Part shown: one piece after another, positions 50,992 through 61,816 of the stretch
How positions within the stretch are numbered: the first letter of the stretch is position 1
How the letters are laid out: every line of letters begins with the position of its first letter
Assembly (NCBI GenBank): GCA_029880325.1
Contig: JAOUOP010000023.1
Location: forward strand, 49,817 to 113,816
Reading direction: 5' to 3'
Origin: Myxococcales bacterium
GTDB lineage: Bacteria; Myxococcota_A; Polyangia; Polyangiales; JAFGIB01
Length of the DNA: 64,000 nt
Notes under the pieces: generated by a model
The model's database searches: none
What the model saw: only the letters and a program-made list of their open reading frames with translations
Told to the model about the DNA's origin: nothing
Made by a program: the position numbers and the translations under genes

Positions 50992-52155
50992 TCAAGGCGA
51001 AGGCTGCGAGGCCAGCTTGCCATCATCGCCCGCCTCGCGCGCGGCGCGCTTGGCCGCCCGCGACTCCTCGGGCGCGTGGTCGATGAGCTGCACGGGGTAG
51101 CGGTCGGCTTCGATCTCTTCCGGGGTGCGCTTGGGGCGCGGGGCGATCTGGAAGACGTTGCGCAGCCAGGGGCGCTCGAGCCACGTCAGGAAGTTCGGGC
51201 CCGGTTGCACGGCGTAGAGGTAATCCTGGTTTTGGGGGTAGGTCGACAGCGTACGCAGGACCAGGGAACGCCCGTCGCCGAGCACGGCGCGGGCGTTTTT
51301 CTTGAACTGCTCGCTGTAGCCGCTTTGGCGGAAGTATTCCTCGGCGTTGGACATGTAGAGGGCGCGCACGGGCACGCCCAGCTCACGCGAGACTTCACCG
51401 ATGCCGACAAGGCCGCGCTTGGCGGTCAGGTCCCCGACCATGGGGCGCACGCGACCGGCGCGCACCAGCGCCACGACGTAGTCATATTGGGCCTGGTCGG
51501 TGAGGAAGCTCTTGACGCCCAGCTCCCGGTGCTGCTCGGCAACTTTGAAGAGCCGCCGCTTGATCTCGGTACGATATTGACTGTAAGTTTCACGCACGCG
51601 GCTACGATCTTCTTCGGCGCAGCTGGCGTCCAGGATGGCGCGCGCGTTCTTGCGCTCGGTGGCTGTCCACAGGGCCAAGAAGGCGTCCGGATTTTCGGCC
51701 TTGCGTAAAAATGCCATGTAGATGCGATGGACATCGGAGACCACCGGATCGTAGTCGAAGAGCCAGGCCAACTGCGGTCGCTGCCAGCCGATGAAGAGGT
51801 AGGCCTGGTCGGTACCCACACCGACGTAGCCGCCGCCGAGGCCTTCGAGGTAGGGCTGAAAGCGATGCAGCGCCTGTTCGTTGCTGGTGGGGTAGTGCTT
51901 GCCCTCGAGCGCGTCACTGATGCCGCCCAGCTCGGCGGCCGGTGGGTCGGTGGCCGAGGACATGAAGCGCTCGCGCTCGGCTTCGCCCAACTTCGGAGGC
52001 AGCTGGGCCGAAGCGCCCTGGGAGACGAATTCGGCCGGCGCCTCTCCGGCGGCGGGTGGTGTTTGGGCGGCCGGGGTCGGCGTCGCGGCGGCCGCCACGC
52101 AGCCGACCATCCATGCGGCCGACAGTGAAACCCAGTGCGGGCAACCGAGTGTCAT
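50992..52155 (-). CDS. Conserved lipoprotein-like protein resembling Leptospira LIC_10091 family
   Basis: 387 residues from ATG 52155. A signal with a possible lipobox (SAAWMVGC) is followed by a Pro/Ala linker. The body has a pattern I associate with the LIC_10091-type family: GGGYVGVGTDQAYLFIGWQRP, LFDYDPVVSDVHRIYMAFL, VGIGEVSRELGVPVRALYMSNAEEY and LRTLSTYPQNQDYLYAVQPG. The second half recalls a Rossmann-like methyltransferase. Function unknown. It is divergent from the SGNH gene. Confidence 0.6.
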   Translation of the reverse strand: MTLGCPHWVSLSAAWMVGCVAAAATPTPAAQTPPAAGEAPAEFVSQGASAQLPPKLGEAERERFMSSATDPPAAELGGISDALEGKHYPTSNEQALHRFQPYLEGLGGGYVGVGTDQAYLFIGWQRPQLAWLFDYDPVVSDVHRIYMAFLRKAENPDAFLALWTATERKNARAILDASCAEEDRSRVRETYSQYRTEIKRRLFKVAEQHRELGVKSFLTDQAQYDYVVALVRAGRVRPMVGDLTAKRGLVGIGEVSRELGVPVRALYMSNAEEYFRQSGYSEQFKKNARAVLGDGRSLVLRTLSTYPQNQDYLYAVQPGPNFLTWLERPWLRNVFQIAPRPKRTPEEIEADRYPVQLIDHAPEESRAAKRAAREAGDDGKLASQPSP

Positions 52156-52260
52156 GATCGATCAGTACCCGAGCCGACAGCAGGGGACAACTTCAGAGAC
52201 TTTCTTCGCATGCGAAACATCCCACTGGTGAGTCGGGCTCCCACGTGTTGCAATGGGAGC

Positions 52261-53768
52261 ATGGGTAGACCAGCGATGCCGGCGCCACGCGCGTTGCTGA
52301 TGTGCGTGGCCATCACCTGCGGCTGCTGTCGCGGCGCGCCCACGGCCTCGCCACCGGCCGTCGATGCCGCCCGACAAACGCCCCTGACCGAGGCCAACGC
52401 CGCCCCTGAGCCCGCTGCACCCACGGCCGAGCCCGCGCCGCGGCCCACCCGCACGCCTCAGTCCGAGGAGCGCATCGAGGCCGCCCGCCAACACGCCCAG
52501 GGGCGCGTGCTGACCTCGAACACCGCGCGCTTGCCGTCGCCCGGAGCACCCGGCGATGACGCGCTGCCGGGTGCGGCGGTCGCTCTCGAGCAGCCTCCGG
52601 ATGGCAATGCCCTACTCAACTTCTACGCCGCCCTCGAGCGACTTCAGGCCTCCTCCAACGCCGCTGCCGACGCACCCCCGGACGACAGCGAGCCCCGAGC
52701 CCCCAAGCTGCGCATCGCGGTCTACGGAGCTTCGGGCACAGCCGCCGACATGTGGACCGGCTACCTGCGCGCTTACCTTCAAGCGCGCTTCGGCGACGGC
52801 GGTCCGGGCGTGGTTTCGCCGGCGCGGCCCACCCGCTGGTTTCGCCACAACGAGCTGAGCGTGCGCTCCAGGGGGCGCTGGCAGGCGGCCTACCCCCAGC
52901 GCAAGGCGCTGTCGGGCGACAATCGTTACGGCCTGATGCTGCAGGTGATGCGCGGCTGGGGCGGCCCCAGGGTGGCCCACAGCCGCATCGCCCCGGGCCC
53001 CGACCGCGACGACTCGCTGCAGATCGCGCGCTTCGAGCTGTGGTCGTTCACGCGCCCCGGCGGCGGTACGCTGATGCTGCACATCGACGACGAACGGCCC
53101 CAGCCCATCGACACCACCGCCGATTTGCCCGGCATGGACTACCGCGCCTGGGACATGGAGCCCGGGCCTCACGAAATTTCACTTTGGGTTAGAGGCCCCG
53201 ACGAGGTGCGGCTCGCGGCCCTGATCGCCGAGTCGGCAGAGCCCGGTGTGGTGGTCGACACCCTGGGTTTCGACGGCGCGCGCCTGGTCTCCCACAGCAT
53301 CAACGACGAGGCCTCCTGGTCGGAGCAGCTACAGCGCCGGGACTACGCCCTCTACATCCTGGCCTACGGCACCAACGAAGGCTTCCACGAACGCGAAAAG
53401 TCCATCGACGTGCCGGGCTTCGAAGCCGAGCTGCAAAACCTGCTGTCGCGGCTGGGGCGCGCAGCCCCCGGAGCTTCCTGCGTGATGTGCCTGCCGTCCT
53501 TGCACAGGCAGGTACGCAAGGGTCAGCGCTCGCCAGCGCCGCGCATCGAGGCGATCCGTCCCGTGATGCGGCGCCTGGGTCACGCCCACGGTTGCGCCCT
53601 GTTCGACGGCCAGCAACTGATCGGCGATGGCGGCATCGGTGCCTGGGTGAAAGCGGGCCTGGCGCGACGGGACTACGTGCACCTGACCCCCCGCGGCAAC
53701 GTGCGCTACGGCATGGCGCTGACCGAAGCCCTGATGCGCCACTGGGATCGACCCGCGGGCGAGGCCGA

Positions 53769-53772
<4 letters not shown>
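52261..53772 (+). CDS. SGNH/GDSL-type hydrolase lipoprotein
   Basis: 503 residues from ATG 52261. ALLMCVAITCGCC is a lipoprotein signal, followed by about 110 disordered residues. SGNH blocks are visible: IAVYGASGTAADMWTG (nucleophile Ser, block I), ILAYGTNEGFHE (block III, Asn) and DYVHLTPRGNVRYG (block V His). The middle resembles the extra beta domain of sugar O-acetylesterases. Probably deacetylates a surface polysaccharide. Its stop overlaps the next start (GTGA), so it is coupled to the sulfatase-fold enzyme. Confidence 0.78.
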
Positions 53773-55814
<2,042 letters not shown>

Positions 55815-55816
55815 GT

Positions 55817-56827
55817 TCAATGCGTAGCGCCGGCCGCCAGCGCGCGCGCCTCCTGCACCGACGCCGCGCAGCGAAAGCCGAAGTGGTGGAAGTTGTCGTG
55901 CTCGTTTTTCGGGTCGTGGGCGCGACGGTAGTAGCCCATGGCGTAGGACGCGTTCCAATACCAGGAGCCACCGCGCACCACGCGCTCCTGGTGCCCCGCA
56001 CAGGGCTCGGCGCCAGCGCAGGGACCCTTCGGTTCGACGCCGGCGCAGGCATCGCCACACGCATCCCAACTGGGAGACAACCAGTCATACACCCACTCCC
56101 AGGCATTGCCCGCCATGTCGTACAGCCCGAAGCGCCCGGGCGGACGCGAGCCGACCTCGAGCACCCTTCCCTTGTCGGGATGGCGCTTGGCCTTCTTGAC
56201 GCCGCAGCTGCGACCGCGCCGGTCCTGGATCACGGCCACGTCGCAGGTCACAGGCTCGTCGCCGTAGGGCGTGCGCGCCCCCTCGCTGCCGCGGGCGGCC
56301 TTTTCCCACTGGGCCTCGGTGGGCAGGTGCTTGCCGGCATGGCGGCAAAACTCCACCGCCGCATACCAGGTGACGCCCGTGATCGGCTGCTTCTTGCGGC
56401 TGAAGTCGTTGTAGAGCGGCCCCGAGCGCGGACAGGCGCCGGCTTCGCGGCAGGCCCGGTAGTCGGCATTGGTCACCTCGTAGAGGTCCATGTAGAAGGT
56501 CTGCAGGTAGACCATGCCCTGGGGACGGGCGTTTTCGGGGCCGTCCGGGGTGCCGCGCAGGAAGGCGCCGCCTTCGATGCAGGCCATGCCCGGCGGAGGA
56601 TTGTCACAGGCCTCGATGGGGCTGCCGTCGGGTAGCCTGGGTCGCGTGTCGGCCGGCGCATCGGCCGCCTTCGCGCCCACGTCGGTGGCGGCCTCCGGCG
56701 CGTTTGCCGGCGCGTTTGCCGGCGCGTTTGCCGGCGCGTTTGCCGGCGCGTTTGCATGGTCGGGGCGCGCCGCGGGAGCACCACAGGCGACGACCACGAG
56801 CACAGGGACATAGGACAGGCGCATCAT
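55817..56827 (-). CDS. FGE-sulfatase-fold lipoprotein lacking catalytic cysteines
   Basis: 336 residues from ATG 56827 (56848 also possible). SYVPVLVVVACG is the lipobox, followed by an NAPA repeat made by five 12-bp units at about 56700-56755. The rest is the formylglycine-generating-enzyme fold: PPGMACIEGGAFLRGTPDG, QTFYMDLYEVTNADYRAC, LPTEAQWEKAARG, GLYDMAGNAWEWVYDW and RVVRGGSWYW. The C-terminal Cys pair that oxidises sulfatases is absent (GGSWYWNASYAMGYYRRA), so it is probably a binding relative. Convergent with the sulfatase gene, 2 bp apart. Confidence 0.88.
   Translation of the reverse strand: MMRLSYVPVLVVVACGAPAARPDHANAPANAPANAPANAPANAPEAATDVGAKAADAPADTRPRLPDGSPIEACDNPPPGMACIEGGAFLRGTPDGPENARPQGMVYLQTFYMDLYEVTNADYRACREAGACPRSGPLYNDFSRKKQPITGVTWYAAVEFCRHAGKHLPTEAQWEKAARGSEGARTPYGDEPVTCDVAVIQDRRGRSCGVKKAKRHPDKGRVLEVGSRPPGRFGLYDMAGNAWEWVYDWLSPSWDACGDACAGVEPKGPCAGAEPCAGHQERVVRGGSWYWNASYAMGYYRRAHDPKNEHDNFHHFGFRCAASVQEARALAAGATH
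56701..56757 (-). repeat. Five 12-bp tandem repeats coding NAPA
   Basis: The unit CGTTTGCCGGCG on the plus strand is repeated five times, encoding Asn-Ala-Pro-Ala after the lipobox of the FGE-fold lipoprotein. It makes a flexible spacer and is prone to length change by slippage. Confidence 0.85.
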
Positions 56828-56858
56828 CCAAACTCCATCCCGCCCCATCGCCTCCGCA

Positions 56859-57908
56859 TCAACCGTCGGCTTGGGCCAGGGCCTCGAAGTGGGCCACGTC
56901 GGCTTCATCGGCCGGCTTGCGACCCAGGGACGCGATCGCCGCCGCGCCGCCGACCTCGCGGACCCAGGCCGAAAGCGCCTCCATGCCCTGCTGCTGCGCG
57001 ACCCTCGGCGTGAAGTCGAGCTTGGAGGCGGCCGCCGCGCAGTCGAGCAAGGAGCCGCGCCCGCGGCGCACCACGTCGATGGGCCAGGGACCGGAGCGAC
57101 CCAGGGCGGCGCGCAACCATGCGGCGGCATAGGCCACGGGATAGAGACCACGGCGCGGCGGCCCCAGGCCCAGCGCCTGGCACAGGGCGCCGAAAAACTC
57201 GGCCGCCGTGTGAAATTCACTGTCAGCCACGTGAAACGCCAGGCCACCCACCTGCGGGTGCTCGGCAGCGCACAGAAGGGCGTCGATCAAGTTGTCGATG
57301 TAAACGGTCGCCAGCAGATTTTGCCCCGAGCCGTAGAGGCGCAGGCCCCCGCGCAGGCCCTCGGCGCATATCTGCGGCAGGCGATTTTTGTCGCCGGGAC
57401 CCCACACGAAAGGCGGGCGCACGGCGGTAAACTCGTGGTTTTGATCGCTGGATTGCAACGCCAGCTCTTCGCCCAACAGCTTGCTGCGCACCCAGGAGTC
57501 GAAGGGATTTTGGGCCAGGGCCGAGCGCTCCGACCAGTTGAGGCGGTCGCGGTTGCAGAGGGTGACGTCGGCGCAGGACACAAAAACCGTGCGCGGCACA
57601 CCGGCCTGGCGCGCGGCGGCCACCAGGTTTTCGGCGCCCGCCACGTGGATCCAGTTGAGGGCAGCCGGCGCGGCGCGCGGACTGCTCTCGCCAGCGCAGT
57701 GGAAGATGCGCTCGACGCCCATGGCGGCGCGCGCGATGGCGTTGGGGTCGGCCAGCTCGCCCACAAAGGGCTCGGCGCCCATCGCGCGCAGGGTTTCGGC
57801 CTGAGCCTCGCTGCGCACCAAGACCCGCGGCGTGCGGCCATCGGCCAGCAGCCGCTCGGTGAGCGCCCGTCCGACGAAGCCACTTGCGCCGATGACCAGT
57901 GCGCGCAT
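56859..57908 (-). CDS. Extended SDR (NAD-dependent epimerase/3-beta-HSD-like)
   Basis: 349 residues from ATG 57908. The Rossmann motif VIGASGFVGRAL opens the protein; substrate-region motifs VRPPFVWGPGDKN and YIDNLIDALL are typical of NAD-dependent epimerases/3-beta-HSD-type enzymes. At the usual YxxxK the sequence is SWVRSK, so the catalytic Tyr is Trp (W139) while Lys (K143) remains. A changed or lost activity is possible. It is divergent from the MopE-motif lipoprotein, 38 bp apart. Confidence 0.85.
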   Translation of the reverse strand: MRALVIGASGFVGRALTERLLADGRTPRVLVRSEAQAETLRAMGAEPFVGELADPNAIARAAMGVERIFHCAGESSPRAAPAALNWIHVAGAENLVAAARQAGVPRTVFVSCADVTLCNRDRLNWSERSALAQNPFDSWVRSKLLGEELALQSSDQNHEFTAVRPPFVWGPGDKNRLPQICAEGLRGGLRLYGSGQNLLATVYIDNLIDALLCAAEHPQVGGLAFHVADSEFHTAAEFFGALCQALGLGPPRRGLYPVAYAAAWLRAALGRSGPWPIDVVRRGRGSLLDCAAAASKLDFTPRVAQQQGMEALSAWVREVGGAAAIASLGRKPADEADVAHFEALAQADG

Positions 57909-57946
57909 GGCCCCTTGTAGCAAATGCGGCGCTCGGGCGCGCTACA

Positions 57947-59881
57947 ATGGCTGTGGTGAGGGTCGTGGCTTTAGCGCTCGTGCTTTGCGCCGTGCTTCTG
58001 GGCTGCGGCGGCCCCTGCCGCGACCGCGACGGCGACGGCCGCGGCGAGGGCTGCGAGCGCGGCCCCGACTGCGACGACGCCAATCCCCTGCTGGTCGAGG
58101 GCTGCGACCGGGTACCGCCCGAATGCGACGACATGCCCTTCGGACATCTCTGCCCATGCCTCAGCGGCTCCCACCGCGACTGCTACGAGGGAGCGCCGCA
58201 GACCCAGGATGTGGGCCTGTGCCGGGGCGGCCGCCAGCAGTGCATCCAGGGGGGCTGGACCGCGTGCATCGAGCAGGTCCTGCCACGCCTGGAGCTCTGC
58301 AACGGCAGCGACGACGACTGCGACGGCAGGCTGGACGAGGGCGCCGAAAGCCCCTGCGGCGGCTGCGACGCGAGCTGCACCGGAGGGCTTTGGGGCGGGC
58401 TTGCGACCCCCTTCGAAGCCGAAGCGCCGCTGGCGGTCAGCGCCCGCGGCGAGCTGACGCTTGCGCTCGAGCCCATCGAAAGCGAGCACGTGTGGGTGCC
58501 CAACACGGGCGAAGCCAGCGTCTCCAAGGTCGACGCCGAGGACGCCATCGAGCTGTCCCGCTACGCCCTGCCGCCCTCGCAGCCCCTGCGCGTGGCGGTC
58601 GACTACCTGGGCGACGCCTGGGTGGGAGCCGACCTCGAGTCCGGACAGGCACAGCTCAGCCGCTTCGCCGCCGGCCCCGATCGCTGCCTGGACCGCGACG
58701 GCGACGGCCTGCTCACCTCCAGTGGCCCCGCCGACGTGCTCGAAGCTGGCCGCGACGAATGCCAGCTGCTTTCGCGCAGCTTCGATTCCGAAGACGGCCT
58801 GCTGCGCTCGCTGTCCATCGACGGCGCCCGCGATCCCGACGGCGGCCTCGGCGGCCACGTTTGGATAGGACTCAGCGGCGGCGCCCTGCTCCAACTCGAC
58901 GGCCGCGACGGCAGCGAATTGCAGCGGTTGGAGCTGCCGTCATTTTCGCCCTGGGACTCCGCCTTCGACCCCTGGGGCGTCTTGTGGGTCATCGAGCAGG
59001 ACGGCCGCATCGCCCGCATCGACCCGGCGCAACGGCCACCCGACATCGACATCATCGAAGTGCCCTACGCCTGCTACTCGCTCGAAGCCATCGCCAGCGA
59101 CACCCAGGGCCGCCTCAGCCTCAGCGGCTTTTCCTGCGAACAGCTGCTGCGCTACGACCCGGCCAGCGCACGCTTCGAGCGCGTCGAAGCCCCGGGTCTG
59201 CTCACCACCCGCGGCGTCGGCGTCCTGGGTGGCGACAGCTGGGTCGCCCACACCGCCGGCTCCGTCAGCCGCTTTCAGCACGAGCCCTTGAGCCACACCG
59301 AAACCTTCACGCTGGCCAGCGACGACCTGCGCCCGATCGACACCCTGGCGCTCAGCACCGACTCCCGCGGCGCCCTATGGCTCGTCAGCAGCCGCGGGGG
59401 CCAAAGCGATCGCGGCCTGCTGACGCGCTTCGATCCCATGGCCGGCGCCGCCAGCGCCCAGTTGGAAGTGGGCTTTGCGCCGCGCGCCCTCGGCGACATG
59501 ACCGGCGGCCGCCGCCTGGGCCGCTTCGCCGAATACGGCAGCGCCCGGCACGTCTTCGAGGGCTGTCAGCGCCCCGAACTCGACCCCAAAGCCGAGGTTA
59601 TCATCGAGCCCACCCGATGGATCGCCCTACATGTGACATCGATAGGCGCTCCGGAAGGCGGCATCCTCGTCTCGGCCCGCCACGCTGGCGACCGCGACGG
59701 ACTCGAACGGGCGCCATGGACCGAGCTGGGCGAGCTGCCGGGCGACGAGCCGCCATTCGCCCTCGACTTCGAGACCGGCGGCCTCGTCGAAGTGCGCGTC
59801 GAGCTACACGCCGCACGCTGGCTCGGCGCCCCGCGGGTGGCGCGCATCGGTCTACAATGGCAATGTCCGGGGCCCGATTGA
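57947..59881 (+). CDS. MopE-motif, propeller-like lipoprotein
   Basis: 644 residues from ATG 57947. VVALALVLCAVLLGCGG is a lipobox. The first 130 residues hold MopE-type metal-binding runs (CRDRDGDGRGEGCERGPDC, ELCNGSDDDCDGRLDEG) with many Cys. The rest has beta-propeller-like repeats (VWVPNTGEASVSKVDAED, AWVGADLESG, HVWIGLSGGALLQLDGRDG, LWVIEQDGRIARIDP). This type is frequent and uncharacterised in Myxococcota. Surface location is likely. The next gene follows after 59 bp. Confidence 0.75.
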   Translation: MAVVRVVALALVLCAVLLGCGGPCRDRDGDGRGEGCERGPDCDDANPLLVEGCDRVPPECDDMPFGHLCPCLSGSHRDCYEGAPQTQDVGLCRGGRQQCIQGGWTACIEQVLPRLELCNGSDDDCDGRLDEGAESPCGGCDASCTGGLWGGLATPFEAEAPLAVSARGELTLALEPIESEHVWVPNTGEASVSKVDAEDAIELSRYALPPSQPLRVAVDYLGDAWVGADLESGQAQLSRFAAGPDRCLDRDGDGLLTSSGPADVLEAGRDECQLLSRSFDSEDGLLRSLSIDGARDPDGGLGGHVWIGLSGGALLQLDGRDGSELQRLELPSFSPWDSAFDPWGVLWVIEQDGRIARIDPAQRPPDIDIIEVPYACYSLEAIASDTQGRLSLSGFSCEQLLRYDPASARFERVEAPGLLTTRGVGVLGGDSWVAHTAGSVSRFQHEPLSHTETFTLASDDLRPIDTLALSTDSRGALWLVSSRGGQSDRGLLTRFDPMAGAASAQLEVGFAPRALGDMTGGRRLGRFAEYGSARHVFEGCQRPELDPKAEVIIEPTRWIALHVTSIGAPEGGILVSARHAGDRDGLERAPWTELGELPGDEPPFALDFETGGLVEVRVELHAARWLGAPRVARIGLQWQCPGPD

Positions 59882-59940
59882 GAGGCACGACCGGGCCGAG
59901 GCTTGGCCTAACACCCCATCGACCCGCGAGCGCTCGACCG

Positions 59941-61128
59941 ATGACACGCCCCCGTGCCGCGCCGCTGGCCACCCTGTGCACCGCCGTCCTGCTGGCGGGC
60001 GGCTGCGGCCAGGCGGGTAACCACCTGGCGGCGCCGGGCGCGCGCGGTGCCGACGAGGGCGAAGGCGAAGCCCGCGGCCGCACGGTGGTGGCAGCCGAAC
60101 GCACCGACGGGAGACCGAAGACGCAGACCCGGGCCCAGGCGCCTGCAGCCTGGTCGGTGGACTTCCGCTGGGCTTCGCAGGCCGCTGCAATCCCGCTCAC
60201 CGACCTGAGCGTGGGCAGCCACGGCCACCACCGTGGCATCCCGCACGGCGCCTCGGGCCTGACCCGCGCTGGCCCCGGTCAGCTGCTCATGATCAGCGAC
60301 CGCCCCCTCGACGCCCAGCGGCGGCTGCACTTCACCGACATCGACTGGAGTGGCCAAAAGCCCCGCATCGGCCGCGGCGCCACCGTCATCGCGCTGCACG
60401 GCGACCAGGGCTGCACCCACAACCTGGAAGCGGTGGACCTGTCGCCCGACGGAACCCTCTGGGTAGCCTCCGACGTGGGCCTTTTGGGCCAGGGCCGCAT
60501 CAAACGCGACGCCCAGGGACAGCCACTTCAAGCCGTAGTCGACTGCAGCGAACCCGTGCCGCCGGGCTGGTTTCCTCGCAGCTGTGACCTGGAGCTCAAC
60601 AACGGCTTCGAAACCCTGACCATGTTTGGTGAGCGCCCGCTGGTCGTCACCGAAAAGTGCATCATGAACGTAGCCGAGGGCTGCGCCTGCGACGGACCGC
60701 GCGCCCACCACCGCCTCTTCGAAGTGCACTGGCCAGAGCTGCGCCCCAAGGGCGAACTCCACGTCAGCGGCCCCGGCGGCGAAGCGCTACGACTGACGGC
60801 TGCGGCCAGCTGCCCCGGCCGCCTGCTCTGGCTCGGAGCCTACCGCGACACCGAACGGGCCTGGCACACGGTATTGCTCTCGCTGTGGCTCGAAGACGAC
60901 AAGCCGGCAGCAGCCTGGGTCTTCGCCCTCGACAACCAGGCCTTCGGCCGAATGCCCACCATGACCCCCAACCTCGAAGGCCTGGCGGTGGACCCGAGCT
61001 GCCGCATCGGCCTGGTGGTCAACGACGACAGCAGCAGTAACCGGCAGGTGGCGCCGCATCCGCTGCTGAGGAGTTTTATGTTACCGGAGCGGCCGGTGGA
61101 TGACGCGGAGTCAACGGGCGCACCGTGA
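59941..61128 (+). CDS. Esterase-like phytase-fold lipoprotein
   Basis: 395 residues from ATG 59941. LATLCTAVLLAGGCG is the lipobox, then about 55 disordered residues. The rest fits the esterase-like/phytase beta-propeller family (PF13449 type): GLTRAGPGQLLMISDRPLD, HNLEAVDLSPDGTLWVASD, NGFETLTMFGERPLVVTEK and NLEGLAVDPSCRIGLVVNDD. Enzymatic activity in that family is not well shown. Paired with the propeller lipoprotein upstream. Confidence 0.75.
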   Translation: MTRPRAAPLATLCTAVLLAGGCGQAGNHLAAPGARGADEGEGEARGRTVVAAERTDGRPKTQTRAQAPAAWSVDFRWASQAAAIPLTDLSVGSHGHHRGIPHGASGLTRAGPGQLLMISDRPLDAQRRLHFTDIDWSGQKPRIGRGATVIALHGDQGCTHNLEAVDLSPDGTLWVASDVGLLGQGRIKRDAQGQPLQAVVDCSEPVPPGWFPRSCDLELNNGFETLTMFGERPLVVTEKCIMNVAEGCACDGPRAHHRLFEVHWPELRPKGELHVSGPGGEALRLTAAASCPGRLLWLGAYRDTERAWHTVLLSLWLEDDKPAAAWVFALDNQAFGRMPTMTPNLEGLAVDPSCRIGLVVNDDSSSNRQVAPHPLLRSFMLPERPVDDAESTGAP

Positions 61129-61816
61129 ATCCGAAGACCTCGACATCGCATCGTCTGGCCTCGTCCCAAGCAAGGTAGGCACCGGAGTCCGGTCTACTCC
61201 AGCGCCTGAACCGGACACGCGTTCGCATGCGAGCGGGCTTGCGTACTCACGACTCGAACGATGACGCCGCCGCCCCAATCAAGGCGGCGCGAAGACTCAA
61301 GGCCGGCAGTACTACTTGGTCGTAGGGGTCCGACACGCATTTCACCCTTTTTCCTTCCGCGGCCGCGATCTTTCACCGGGTCGCGGCTTGCCTCCTCGAA
61401 GTTTCGGTCGCGCCCCCGCACGACGCTCGGAGTCAAGCGCAACGTCCTGTGGGTCGCTGCGTTCAGCGCTCAGGGTCAGGCCGCAACGTCCTGCTTGCTC
61501 CACGCGCGCGATCGCCCGTTCGACGCGGCGAGGGCCGTCCGGGGCCGTCGAGTTTTGCCCAGAACCACCGACACTGGTGACTAGGCGCTTTGGGCTGTGA
61601 GCAATGCAGGCACATGGCTCGTTTGGCTACGGCGCATACACCGGCGTCGCGAGTGGAGAGTCTCCTGTTGCGAAGGATGTTTCGGGTCCTTGTTCACGTG
61701 CCGATTGTCCGTGGTCAAGTTCGCGCAATCTTCTCCGTTGGGATTTGTTGGCCTCGGAAGCGCGGTCGACTCCCGCCTAGCAGTCGTGACGGGAGAGGTC
61801 AGAAAGCGAGCTTGAG
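61129..61816. other. Long non-coding stretch before the TSP3-like gene
   Basis: 688 bp with no supported gene on either strand. A GCCGCC/GGCGGC hairpin at about 61268-61295 could be the end of the lipoprotein operon but lacks a T-run. Base composition falls toward the right end. Short open frames here have no homology that I recognise. Confidence 0.5.

Noticed and set aside
57832..59940. A very long in-frame extension upstream of the phytase-like lipoprotein
   Set aside because: The first two thirds are Arg/Pro-rich shadow sequence of the MopE-motif lipoprotein; the lipobox after ATG 59941 gives the real start.
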